Positions 16,055-23,874 of a stretch of DNA of 64,000 nt are shown here, piece by piece. The notes under the pieces are model-generated. The model ran no database searches. It worked only from the letters and a program-made list of their open reading frames with translations, and had not been told where the DNA came from. Position numbers and translations under genes: made by a program. How positions within the stretch are numbered: the first letter of the stretch is position 1; each line of letters starts with the position of its first letter. Location: contig JAQBRE010000002.1 in NCBI GenBank assembly GCA_028286605.1, forward strand, positions 468,552-532,551. Direction: 5' to 3'. The stretch comes from Parcubacteria group bacterium. GTDB taxonomy: Bacteria > Patescibacteria > Paceibacteria > UBA9973 > UBA2103.

Positions 16055-16097
16055 ATGTTGTATGTTATCCACACAATTTGCACACAACATACACAAC
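16055..16097 (-). promoter_or_regulatory. Inverted repeat upstream of lexA, possible operator
   Basis: GTTGTATGTT (16057-16066) and AACATACACAAC (16086-16097) form a near-perfect inverted repeat about 20 bp apart, with further TTGTGTG/CACACAA symmetry between. It lies just upstream of the lexA -10 box, where autoregulatory SOS operators sit. The binding protein is inferred only from position. Confidence 0.4.
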
Positions 16098-16127
16098 TTT
16101 ACTGCACAGGTAAAAAGAAAAACCGCT

Positions 16128-16169
16128 CCTCCTCCTGTGTCTCGCAATAAATGCGATAGCAGGAAGAGG
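16128..16169 (-). terminator. Terminator of minus-strand PEP-CTERM gene
   Basis: A long imperfect stem (CCTCTTCCTGCTATCGCA against TGCGAGACACAGGAGGAGG on the minus strand) is followed by TTTTTCTTTTT. Confidence 0.6.
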
Positions 16170-16198
16170 GCGATTTTCAGATTGGCTTGCGCCATAGA

Positions 16199-16909
16199 TC
16201 AGGTCGGAACGACCACCGGACGCCGAAGCTTCCGGAACATCGCACCGACGCCGCCGAAGCCGACGAGCATCAAAGCCCACATCGACGGTTCGGGAACCGC
16301 ATGAACTTCGGTGATTTGCGCAAAGACGTTGTCGATGGCGATGGCGTTGTGTTCCAGGCCGGTGGTGCCGAGGGGGTCGGTCTCACTGGTGGGCTTCACA
16401 GCCAGCCAAAGATCGGTGAACGTGCCGCTGGTCGCCTCGATGTTGAGGGTCTCGAAGCTGTGGAACGGAACGCCGCCGAAGGTCTGGGCCGTAACGAAGG
16501 TCGTGCCGTTCATCACCCGCAGAAGCAGATTGTCGCCCGGCGCGCTGAAGAAGCTGCCGAAGTCGAGGCTCAGCGCTTTGAAGGCGGTGCCGGGAGCCGA
16601 GTGGATGTCGATGTAGCCGAGGTGCTGCGAAGGCGCGAAGCTCGGGTTGGAACCCGCCAGCGTGCTGATGATGTCCTGCGTCGAAGAAAGGCTCTTGACG
16701 TCGAAAATCATGCCGTCATTGGTGTAGGTACTCACACCCGGAGCCGTGCCGGTGAAGCCCGTGAAATCCACGGAGTTCGTGGCGATAAAGCCCGGAGGAA
16801 CGCCCACCGAAACGATGACCGTCGTGGCGTTCGCCGGAGTCGAGAGCGCGAGAAGCGCACCCGCCAAAGCGAGGGCCGAAGCGGCCCCAAGCAGAGAAAC
16901 GTGTCGCAT
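16199..16909 (-). CDS. PEPxxWA-CTERM sorting-domain exported protein
   Basis: A 236-aa exported protein with a clear signal peptide (MRHVSLLGAASALALAGALL up to TPANA) and a C-terminal sorting signal: VPEPSMWALMLVGFGGVG then FRKLRR. This is the PEPxxWA variant, known mainly from Alphaproteobacteria, where exosortase-type enzymes process such proteins for surface or exopolysaccharide matrix. The middle is a beta-rich domain (FKALSLDFGSFF, LWLAVKPTS) of unknown specificity. The start has GGAGAG about 7 nt upstream. Its GC content (about 60 percent) is above the surroundings. No exosortase is visible in the window. Likely transferred from an alphaproteobacterium. Confidence 0.88.
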   Translation of the reverse strand: MRHVSLLGAASALALAGALLALSTPANATTVIVSVGVPPGFIATNSVDFTGFTGTAPGVSTYTNDGMIFDVKSLSSTQDIISTLAGSNPSFAPSQHLGYIDIHSAPGTAFKALSLDFGSFFSAPGDNLLLRVMNGTTFVTAQTFGGVPFHSFETLNIEATSGTFTDLWLAVKPTSETDPLGTTGLEHNAIAIDNVFAQITEVHAVPEPSMWALMLVGFGGVGAMFRKLRRPVVVPT

Positions 16910-17154
16910 GTAGACTCTCCTTCAAGAGACTGTTGAACTAGGTTAATCTATGGGAAGCAAGAAGAACTGTATTTCCTCTATATACTACAAACAACCACGA
17001 TTCTGTCAAGGGCTATTCACAGGAAACCCAGTATTTCCAAGGTATTGACAAAATGACCAATATAGATTTAAATACACGGGACTACAGCGGTTCGCCCTTG
17101 GGGGACTGACGGTACGTCTTGTACAACACCAACCGGTTCAGGGAGATCTGACCA
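16910..17154. promoter_or_regulatory. Divergent promoter region of the two PEP-CTERM genes
   Basis: This AT-rich 245-bp gap holds two promoters. On the minus strand TTGACA (complement 17004-17009), 16 nt and TAGTAT (complement 16982-16987). On the plus strand TTGACA 17045-17050, 17 nt and TTAAAT 17068-17073. Both genes have long leaders ending in GGAGAG or GGGAGA ribosome binding sites, unlike the leaderless core genes. Confidence 0.6.
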
Positions 17155-17697
17155 ATGAATATCAAGCTTCTCGCGGGCGCCGCTCTGGCGCTCGGTCTGA
17201 CCACTGCGGCCTTCGGGGCGCAGGCCTCGATCTACGACTTCAGCTGGATCGACACCGTCGGCGGCAACGATTCGGCCACCGGGCAATTCACCTTGAACAG
17301 CTCGTCTGTGATCACCAACTTCACCGGCACGCAAATCGTGGGCACCAGCACCAGCGCAATCGGCGGCACCTCGAGCTTCGGCTCGGCGGATCAGCTCTTC
17401 TCGCCGACGGCGGCGGAGCCCTTCGACTTCAATGGCGCGTCCTACCACACGGCGACCCTCGGCGACTTCAATCTGGCCTTCGACCCGGGGAGCGGCTTGG
17501 GCCTCGTGCGCATCAGCAGCACCGAAACCCCCGGCGGCACCGCCGACGGCGAACACTCGATCACGTTCTCGGCGACCAAGGTCGCGGGCGGCGTTCCGGA
17601 ACCGGCGAGCTGGGCTCTGATGATCCTGGGCTTCGGCGGCGTCGGCGCCACCCTGCGCAACACGAAGCGGAAGACGGCCCTGGCCGCCACCGCCTAG
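17155..17697 (+). CDS. PEPxxWA-CTERM sorting-domain exported protein
   Basis: A 180-aa exported protein with signal peptide MNIKLLAGAALALGLTTAAF then GAQA, a beta-rich body, and the sorting tail VPEPASWALMILGFGGVGAT followed by LRNTKRK. The body (SIYDFSWIDTVGGNDSATG) resembles small PEP-CTERM proteins of Caulobacterales/Sphingomonadales, as judged from memory of that family. It is transcribed away from the other PEP-CTERM gene from a TTGACA promoter and has a GGGAGA site before its ATG. The codon third positions are strongly G/C-rich, unlike neighbours. Two hairpins follow. The missing exosortase makes normal processing in this cell doubtful. Confidence 0.88.
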   Translation: MNIKLLAGAALALGLTTAAFGAQASIYDFSWIDTVGGNDSATGQFTLNSSSVITNFTGTQIVGTSTSAIGGTSSFGSADQLFSPTAAEPFDFNGASYHTATLGDFNLAFDPGSGLGLVRISSTETPGGTADGEHSITFSATKVAGGVPEPASWALMILGFGGVGATLRNTKRKTALAATA

Positions 17698-17727
17698 AAC
17701 GCAGAAGCGCGACGACGACTAAACCAC

Positions 17728-17776
17728 GTGCCGCCGAGGCGGCACGAAAAGGGCCTCTCCAGAAATGGAGAGGCCC
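17728..17776 (+). terminator. Two hairpins ending the plus-strand PEP-CTERM gene
   Basis: GTGCCGCC-GAG-GCGGCAC (17728-17745) is followed by GGGCCTCTCC/GGAGAGGCCC (17751-17776) and then ACTTTTTATAC. Confidence 0.7.
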
Positions 17777-17804
17777 ACTTTTTATACTTTGGTCAGGCGA
17801 AAAC

Positions 17805-18311
17805 CTAATCTACGATGACGTTGATCGTGTACGGCTTCGCAATATTCGTTGCGGGCCAGTACGGCGTGAACGTCATGTTCGACGCGGCGGTGAAGCTTAC
17901 CATCTTCGTGCTGCCAGGAGTAATAGTTCCTGTGGAAAGAGTCGCGCTGCGGTAGTCGAGGCCGCCATGATACGTGGTTCCCGCGTCAGCGCCGAAGGTG
18001 ATGCTTACCGGCGTTCCTTTCTTAACCGTAATGGTCTTGAGGTCTGCCGTCGCATCATTTCCGTTTACAACGAAGTGCATCGCTGCGGGAGTGCCCGCTG
18101 AAGGTACAGGAGTCGCTCCGATTGTCACATTCGCTTGCACCATCGCAGGAGCCGCGGTGCCGCTTATATCCATACCAGTTGGCATGGTGGTTGATGACAC
18201 CGCCTGAGTTGTTGCTGGTATGGAAGCTGCATTATTCTTCATCCATGCGTATACACCGCCTGCAATGAGGACGAGTACGATGATGAGGCCGATAACGTAA
18301 GGAGTTTTCAT
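17805..18311 (-). CDS. Membrane-anchored cupredoxin-like protein
   Basis: A 168-aa protein with an N-terminal membrane helix (about residues 4-24, VIGLIIVLVLIAGGVYAWM), a Thr/Ala/Pro linker and a C-terminal beta-sandwich resembling cupredoxins: MHFVVNGNDATADLKTITVK, then GTPVSITFGADAGTTYHGGL and MTFTPYWPATNIA. A His and several Met/Tyr residues occur near the expected metal loops, but the canonical Cys ligand is absent, so copper binding is uncertain. It would lie outside the membrane. It is divergent from the ABC exporter genes. A close alternative is an EfeO-like beta-sandwich without metal. Confidence 0.6.
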   Translation of the reverse strand: MKTPYVIGLIIVLVLIAGGVYAWMKNNAASIPATTQAVSSTTMPTGMDISGTAAPAMVQANVTIGATPVPSAGTPAAMHFVVNGNDATADLKTITVKKGTPVSITFGADAGTTYHGGLDYRSATLSTGTITPGSTKMVSFTAASNMTFTPYWPATNIAKPYTINVIVD

Positions 18312-18379
18312 ACGGAATTTCGGTTAGAGGGTATTGAATACTTAGTATACTACGATGAAATACCTTATAATGGTGAATT

Positions 18380-20137
18380 ATGGCTGATAAACAAGCTTCA
18401 ACCCCTCCTGCGGAGGGAACTCTTTTTGACCTGCTACGCCCGTACAGCGGGTGGATAATTCTGCTGCTCGTATTCACGATAGGCGGGAACGCGCTTAACC
18501 TTGCAGTGCCGCAGATTCTTTCGCAGGCTATTGATGCGTACACCACGCACACGCTGGTTCTGGGCCGAACGCTTACGCTGTTCGGTTTCGTGGCCTTCGG
18601 AATCTTCCTTTTGAACAACCTGCAGAGCCTGGTGCAGACATATGCATCAGAGCGCGTTGCACGTGATCTGCGTACCCGTATCGCCACTGCTATCTCGCAT
18701 CAGGACTACGCGAGCGCGGAAGAGATGACCCCATCGACCCTTCTGACGAACCTTACTTCTGACGTAGACGCAGTGAAGACATTCGTTTCGCAGGCCGTGG
18801 CGTCTATCATCTCTTCGATTTTCCTTATCATCGGCGCGAGCGCGTTGCTACTTTCGATTAACTGGAAGCTCGCGCTCGCCGTGCTTGCCGTTCTTCCATT
18901 CATTGGCGGAACCTTCTATGTAGTGCTCGGTCGCGTTCGTAAGCTATTCCGTAGATCGCAGGAAGCTATTGATCGCCTGAATAAGGTGATTAATGAAAGC
19001 GTGTTGGGTGCGGCGCTTATTCGTCTTCTAAATTCGCAAACACAAGAGTACGGCAAGTTCCTTGATGCGAACGGTAATGCACGAAGCATCAGCATGCAGA
19101 TATTACGCCTGTTTGCCGCAATGATTCCGGTTATTACGTTCCTTACGAACGTCGCGACGCTCGTAATTCTTATACTGGGTGGCGAGTTCGTGATCGGAGG
19201 AACGATGACGCTTGGTCAGTTCACGGCGTTCAATAGTTACTTGGGTATCCTTATCTTCCCGATAATCATCATTGGTTTTATGAGCAACGCGATCGCACAG
19301 GCGAGTGCATCATATGCGCGTATTTCCGTGGTGCTTGGCAAGCCAGTACGCGATGCAGGAGGCGAGCGAAGTTCGCCTCTGACCGGAGCTATCGAAGTTC
19401 ACGACCTCTCGCAATCGTTCGGCGAACAGAAAGTGCTTCGCGACGTATCCTTCTCCATCAAGCCAGGAACGAAGAACGCTATTCTTGGTCCCACGGCAGC
19501 AGGAAAGTCGCAGCTCCTGTATCTTATGACCGGCCTGCTCGCACCGAACTCCGGTACGGTTTTGTATGACGGCGAACCTATCAATGCATATCAGAAGGCA
19601 TCATTCTATTCGCAGATCGGTTTCGTATTCCAGGACAGCAGCATGTTCAACCTTACGCTTCGCGAGAACATCGCATTCAGCACGAGCGTTACGGATGAGC
19701 AGCTCGCGAAAGCTATCGACACCGCAGAGCTACATGATTTCATCGCATCGCTTCCAGATGGCCTCGACACTATCGTTTCCGAACGCGGCACATCGCTTTC
19801 CGGCGGCCAGAAGCAGCGCGTAATGCTTGCCCGTGCACTCGCGCAGGATCCGAAGATCCTGCTGCTTGATGATTTCACTGCGCGTGTAGATACGCGCACC
19901 GAGCAATCCATCCTTGCGAACGTGCGTAAGAATTATCCAGACCTCACGCTCATTTCCGTTACGCAGAAGATCGCGCCGATAGAAGACTACGATCAGATCA
20001 TCGTACTTATGGAAGGAGAAATACTGGCGACCGGCGTACACAAGGATCTGATGCACACTTCACCGGAATACGTCCAGATATATGATTCGCAGCAGTCCAC
20101 TGAACAATATGATGCACCGAAGCACCCAACCGCATAA
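18380..20137 (+). CDS. ABC exporter half-transporter, subunit 1
   Basis: A 585-aa type IV ABC half-exporter (MsbA/BmrCD-like): six membrane helices in residues about 20-310, then a nucleotide-binding domain with Walker A GPTAAGKSQ (about 370-378), signature LSGGQKQR (about 473) and Walker B LLLDDFTARVD (about 495). The catalytic Glu after Walker B is Asp here. The signature is intact. Together with the next gene (3 nt downstream) it should form a heterodimer with one consensus and one degenerate ATP site. TATAAT 18366-18371 lies 8 nt before the ATG, a textbook leaderless start. Substrate unknown; lipids, peptides or drugs are possible. Confidence 0.93.
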   Translation: MADKQASTPPAEGTLFDLLRPYSGWIILLLVFTIGGNALNLAVPQILSQAIDAYTTHTLVLGRTLTLFGFVAFGIFLLNNLQSLVQTYASERVARDLRTRIATAISHQDYASAEEMTPSTLLTNLTSDVDAVKTFVSQAVASIISSIFLIIGASALLLSINWKLALAVLAVLPFIGGTFYVVLGRVRKLFRRSQEAIDRLNKVINESVLGAALIRLLNSQTQEYGKFLDANGNARSISMQILRLFAAMIPVITFLTNVATLVILILGGEFVIGGTMTLGQFTAFNSYLGILIFPIIIIGFMSNAIAQASASYARISVVLGKPVRDAGGERSSPLTGAIEVHDLSQSFGEQKVLRDVSFSIKPGTKNAILGPTAAGKSQLLYLMTGLLAPNSGTVLYDGEPINAYQKASFYSQIGFVFQDSSMFNLTLRENIAFSTSVTDEQLAKAIDTAELHDFIASLPDGLDTIVSERGTSLSGGQKQRVMLARALAQDPKILLLDDFTARVDTRTEQSILANVRKNYPDLTLISVTQKIAPIEDYDQIIVLMEGEILATGVHKDLMHTSPEYVQIYDSQQSTEQYDAPKHPTA

Positions 20138-20140
20138 CCT

Positions 20141-21907
20141 ATGGATTACACCCTAACCACATCAGGAGGAGACGAAAAAAAGAAAGCGCTCGCAGGCGCG
20201 TGGGAAAGCCTTGCGCCGCTTCTTCGTGATGAGAAGACGAACCTGGCTATCGCGCTTATTGCAGTACTCGTGAACTCTGCAACGAACCTGCTTGCACCTA
20301 TCGTCATCGCGCACGTTATCGATACAGCAATCGCTACGCACAACTTCGTTGAGGTGCTGCGTGAAAGCGCGCTGCTTGGCGTAGTGTATGTTGCCGGCCT
20401 TATTGCAGGGTATTTGCAGACCATTCGTATGGGAACGGTCGGTCGCGGCGTTCTTTTCAAGCTTCGTAATGCGCTTTTCACCAAGCTTTCTGAACTGCCT
20501 ATCGCGTTCTTCAATCAGAACAAGGCAGGCGATCTTATTTCGCGCATCAACAATGATACCGACAAGCTCAACCAATTCTTCGCGCAGGCGCTGATGCAGT
20601 TCATCGGCAGCTTCTTCGTTATTCTTGGCGCAGGCGTATTGCTACTTGTGCTGAATTGGCACTTAGGCCTCGGCGCACTCTTGCCAGCTGCAGGCGTGCT
20701 CATTATCACGCAATTCCTTTCACCGTGGGTGAAGCGCAAGAGCCGCGACGGCCTGCAGAGCCTCGGTTCGCTTTCTGCCGAAGTGCAGGAAAGCATCGCG
20801 AACTTCAAAGTGATCGTCGCCTTCGATCGTTTGGATTATTTCCGTCAGAAGTTCGATCAGGCGAATGTACGAAACTACAAAGCATCCGTCGGCGCTGGTA
20901 TCGCCTCGAACCTATTCACGCCACTGTATACGGTTGCGGCGAACATCGCGCAGATCGTGGTGCTTGGCTATGGCGTCCTGCTGATATCGAACGGTTCGCT
21001 CACGGTGGGTCTCTTGATTGGGTACCTTCTATACGTAACGAGCTTCTATAACCCGCTTCGCCAGCTCGCCAGCGTATGGTCCAGCTTGCAGCTTGCCCTT
21101 GCGTCGCTCGACCGCATTCAGGAAGTGCTCGGTCTTGAAAGCAATCTGCCGATACTGCCGGTTACCTCAACAGATTCGAAGCATGCACACACGCTGCTTT
21201 CTTTCGACGACGTCTCCTTCGCCTATCCTGAAGGGAAGAATGTGCTGCATGATGTTTCCTTCGAGCTTGCGCAGGGAAAGACGTACGCACTCGTTGGTCC
21301 CACGGGTGGAGGCAAAACCACGACCGCATCGCTCATGGCACGTCTCTTTGATCCTGTCTCAGGAACTATCGAACTGAATGGAAAAGATATTCGAACGTAT
21401 ACGCCTGAAGAACGCGCGAAACATATCGGTTTTATCTTGCAGGAACCGTTCCTGTTCAGCGGCACTATTCGTGACAACATTTCGTATGGAAATCCTGAAC
21501 TCGTCGCGATGAATGATGATGAGTTGCGAGCGGTATTGAAAGAGAAAAATCTCGTGCAGCTCATTGAACGATTTAATGATGGATTGGATACGAATGTAGT
21601 TGCGGCAGGAGAAGGTATTTCATTGGGGCAGAAGCAGCTCATCGCGTTCATGCGCGCGGTACTCCGCGCGCCGGCACTGCTTATTCTTGATGAAGCAACG
21701 GCGAACATCGATACCGTTACGGAACAGCTTCTTGAAGAAATCCTTGAACAGCTTCCGCGCACCACGACGAAAGTTATTATCGCGCATCGCCTTAATACTA
21801 TTCAAAGCGCAGATAGTATCTTCTTCGTGAATGGAGGAACCGTTACAGAGGCGGGTTCAATGGAACACGCTGTGGAGATGCTCCTTTCTGGAACGCACGC
21901 GAGCTAG
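20141..21907 (+). CDS. ABC exporter half-transporter, subunit 2
   Basis: A 588-aa half-exporter with an N-terminal membrane domain and a C-terminal ATPase: Walker A GPTGGGKTT (about 386), Q-loop GFILQEPFLF, signature ISLGQKQL (about 493, degenerate from LSGGQ), Walker B LLILDEATANID (about 514) with the catalytic Glu present. Its degenerate signature would pair with subunit 1's Asp-containing Walker B, so both defects fall in the same composite site. This is the pattern of heterodimeric exporters such as BmrCD and TM287/288. It converges with the response regulator gene, overlapping by 4 nt. Confidence 0.93.
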   Translation: MDYTLTTSGGDEKKKALAGAWESLAPLLRDEKTNLAIALIAVLVNSATNLLAPIVIAHVIDTAIATHNFVEVLRESALLGVVYVAGLIAGYLQTIRMGTVGRGVLFKLRNALFTKLSELPIAFFNQNKAGDLISRINNDTDKLNQFFAQALMQFIGSFFVILGAGVLLLVLNWHLGLGALLPAAGVLIITQFLSPWVKRKSRDGLQSLGSLSAEVQESIANFKVIVAFDRLDYFRQKFDQANVRNYKASVGAGIASNLFTPLYTVAANIAQIVVLGYGVLLISNGSLTVGLLIGYLLYVTSFYNPLRQLASVWSSLQLALASLDRIQEVLGLESNLPILPVTSTDSKHAHTLLSFDDVSFAYPEGKNVLHDVSFELAQGKTYALVGPTGGGKTTTASLMARLFDPVSGTIELNGKDIRTYTPEERAKHIGFILQEPFLFSGTIRDNISYGNPELVAMNDDELRAVLKEKNLVQLIERFNDGLDTNVVAAGEGISLGQKQLIAFMRAVLRAPALLILDEATANIDTVTEQLLEEILEQLPRTTTKVIIAHRLNTIQSADSIFFVNGGTVTEAGSMEHAVEMLLSGTHAS

Positions 21908-22266
21908 TTCTTGCTAACCAGTTCGCCCAAAATAAGGCGCAGCTCCGCTGCGCCTATCGGCTTCGTTAAATGCGCTGTAAATCCTGCAGCAATAGCCTTC
22001 TCCTTATCTTCCTGCTGGCCGTATCCTGTAAGGGCAACCGCAGGCAATGTGTGGCCGAATGCGCGCATCGCAACAACCGTTGCGTACCCATCCATATCCG
22101 GCATGCCGATATCTATGAACGCGATGCTCGCTTCGGTATCGTGAAGATACTCAATCAGTTCGGCACCGGAATAGAGCGCCTGCGCCTCCCATCCCATCGC
22201 TTTCAGCAGCTTCACCAATCCATCGGCCGCAGCCTGATTATCATCAACGATGAGGATCTTCTTCAT
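21904..22266 (-). CDS. Single-domain response regulator receiver protein
   Basis: A 120-aa CheY-like receiver domain without output domain. The acidic pair is in ILIVDDNQ (residues 4-11), the phospho-acceptor Asp in IAFIDIGMPDMDG, the conserved Thr in AVALTGYG and the Lys in AHLTKPIGAAEL. It may be the phosphorylation partner of the MASE1 histidine kinase encoded 1.6 kb upstream on the same strand, with two other genes between, or interact by protein contact. It starts 196 nt downstream of the IMPase start region and ends inside the ABC gene's last codons. Confidence 0.92.
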   Translation of the reverse strand: MKKILIVDDNQAAADGLVKLLKAMGWEAQALYSGAELIEYLHDTEASIAFIDIGMPDMDGYATVVAMRAFGHTLPAVALTGYGQQEDKEKAIAAGFTAHLTKPIGAAELRLILGELVSKN

Positions 22267-22284
22267 GCACTCACAGTACTGGTA

Positions 22285-23070
22285 TCAGACTGATGGCGCA
22301 ATAAGCGCAAGCAGCTTTTTGTGGAATTCCGAAGTGGCTGCTGAAACGAATCCCTTCGTATCGCCATCGTACCGCTGCGGTTCGCCGTGAAGATCTGAGG
22401 TTACGCCACCAGCTTCTTCCACGATTACTTTCGCCGCTGCGCAGTCCCACGGATTCGAAAGAGGGAATACGACGCCATCGAGCTGTCCGGCCGCAACCAT
22501 CATGTGCGCATACACCGTTGAGCTGTATGAAAGCAGGCGGACGCGTTCTTGCCGTGCCTGCTCAAAAAAATTCAAGTTCTTAAATCCTTTGTGACCATCT
22601 GTTTCGATATAGCTTCCGTCAAGCTCCGTTCGCGCTGCCGTATGGATAGGCAGGTCATTCATGAACGCGCCCTCGCCGTGAACAGCGTGATACAAACGCT
22701 TCATGTGAGGGTCGTACACCACACCCACGACAGGTGTGCCCTTCTTCACTAAGGCTAGTGAAAAAACATTCGTAGGAACGCCGCGCACGAATGCCGCAGT
22801 GCCGTCGATCGGGTCGAAGACCCACACGAACTCGCTCTCCTTCATTCTCTTTCCTTCTTCGCCATATAAGCTGTGTTCGGGATACGCCGCTTCCAAACGT
22901 GCCACCACTAACTGCTGGATGCGTTCATCGGCCACGGTAACAGGGGACTGATTCGAGGCACTCTGAGAATCCTCTTTAAGAGTATATTCAACGTCCATGC
23001 CGAAATACTCCGTCATAATGACGCCCGCTTCTAGCGCGATTTCCTTCGCGATGTCCAAATACTCTTGCAT
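22285..23070 (-). CDS. Inositol monophosphatase family phosphatase
   Basis: A 261-aa Mg2+-dependent phosphatase of the IMPase/FBPase/CysQ superfamily. Metal-binding motifs are present: GEEGK, then WVFDPIDGTAAFVRG, and PWDCAAAKVIVEEAGG near the C-terminus. Substrates could be inositol-1-phosphate, histidinol phosphate or PAP; sequence alone does not decide. The start at 23070 (MQEYLDIAKE) is chosen because TATAAT (complement 23078-23083) lies 7 nt upstream. The longer frame starting at 23130 would begin before the predicted transcription start. Confidence 0.9.
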   Translation of the reverse strand: MQEYLDIAKEIALEAGVIMTEYFGMDVEYTLKEDSQSASNQSPVTVADERIQQLVVARLEAAYPEHSLYGEEGKRMKESEFVWVFDPIDGTAAFVRGVPTNVFSLALVKKGTPVVGVVYDPHMKRLYHAVHGEGAFMNDLPIHTAARTELDGSYIETDGHKGFKNLNFFEQARQERVRLLSYSSTVYAHMMVAAGQLDGVVFPLSNPWDCAAAKVIVEEAGGVTSDLHGEPQRYDGDTKGFVSAATSEFHKKLLALIAPSV

Positions 23071-23121
23071 TTGCTGGATTATATCAGACCGTACATGAAA
23101 TCTCCCTAAAGTATAAAAAGA

Positions 23122-23147
23122 GACAGACACCGGTAAGAGTGCCTGTC
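23122..23147 (-). terminator. Terminator of the Nudix-like accessory gene
   Basis: The stem GACAGGCAC/GTGTCTGTC is followed on the minus strand by TCTTTTTATACT. Confidence 0.65.
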
Positions 23148-23793
23148 AGAGTTCATCAACCCATTCCCAATTCAAAAGCACGCTATTGTCACGCTTTCTC
23201 GGGAGCTTGAAGCTAGAGGAGAATTGATGGGTTTGTACCGTGTGCCAGAACGTCGTCTTTCTGGTCCAGACCCCCTTGTACACCGATGAGGGGTGGAAGT
23301 CATCGAACGCCGGTAGAGTTATTCCGACTCGTACCGTTTCGCGCGGCATTATGTTGTCGGGCTTGAAACCCATTTCGTCTTGCATGCCGCGCAAGAGCGT
23401 TTTGAGAGGATCTTCACCTTTCTGCATCGTTTCCGAAATTGACCACATTTCAAGAGGAATCACGTCAGGATAGCCGGGGTAGTTTGGAACGGTTTCGCCA
23501 TCCTCATATGTCCGACTCATCTCGATGATAAATTTCTTCTGGGTCGGATTGCGGATGATGGCGCGGGATGTCATCGCGTCTCGGACCGCTACGCCCGTAT
23601 CCGAATCTTGATAGATCTTGATTTCTTTGAAATGCTTTTCACGATAGAGCGTGATGATCTTCTTGCGGGAGTGTCGATCGAATTCTGCAGCGAATTCTTT
23701 CCAGTCTTTAGGGAATTCATGCTCGCACGACGCGAGGAATTGAATAGTGTCCCTGAGGCCCGCGTCGGGGTCCAGGGTGCGAATCGTACCCAT
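23146..23793 (-). CDS. Nudix-like accessory protein
   Basis: A 215-aa protein. Residues about 60-190 look like a divergent Nudix fold: a beta region (KKFIIEMSRTYED), a box-like helix GEDPLKTLLRGMQDEMGF (compare Gx5Ex7REUxEExGU, only partly kept) and later beta strands with many Trp/Phe (VWTRKTTFWHTV). The usual catalytic Glu pair is reduced to DE, so activity is doubtful. The N-terminal 50 residues are helical and charged. Start chosen at 23793, with GGAG about 8 nt upstream. Own terminator and Shine-Dalgarno place it in the accessory class. Confidence 0.5.
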   Translation of the reverse strand: MGTIRTLDPDAGLRDTIQFLASCEHEFPKDWKEFAAEFDRHSRKKIITLYREKHFKEIKIYQDSDTGVAVRDAMTSRAIIRNPTQKKFIIEMSRTYEDGETVPNYPGYPDVIPLEMWSISETMQKGEDPLKTLLRGMQDEMGFKPDNIMPRETVRVGITLPAFDDFHPSSVYKGVWTRKTTFWHTVQTHQFSSSFKLPRKRDNSVLLNWEWVDEL

Positions 23794-23874
23794 GGGTTCA
23801 CTCCGGGTTGAGGGGTTCAAGTCTATCTTGATAGTACCCTAGTATTTGCCTTTAGCAATATATATGTCGTTATC

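Noticed and set aside
16199..17697. Assembly chimera as the explanation for the PEP-CTERM island
   Set aside because: Not excluded, but terminator tails (ACTTTTTATAC, TTTTTCTTTTTAC) and promoter style match other accessory units here, so true integration is preferred until coverage is checked.
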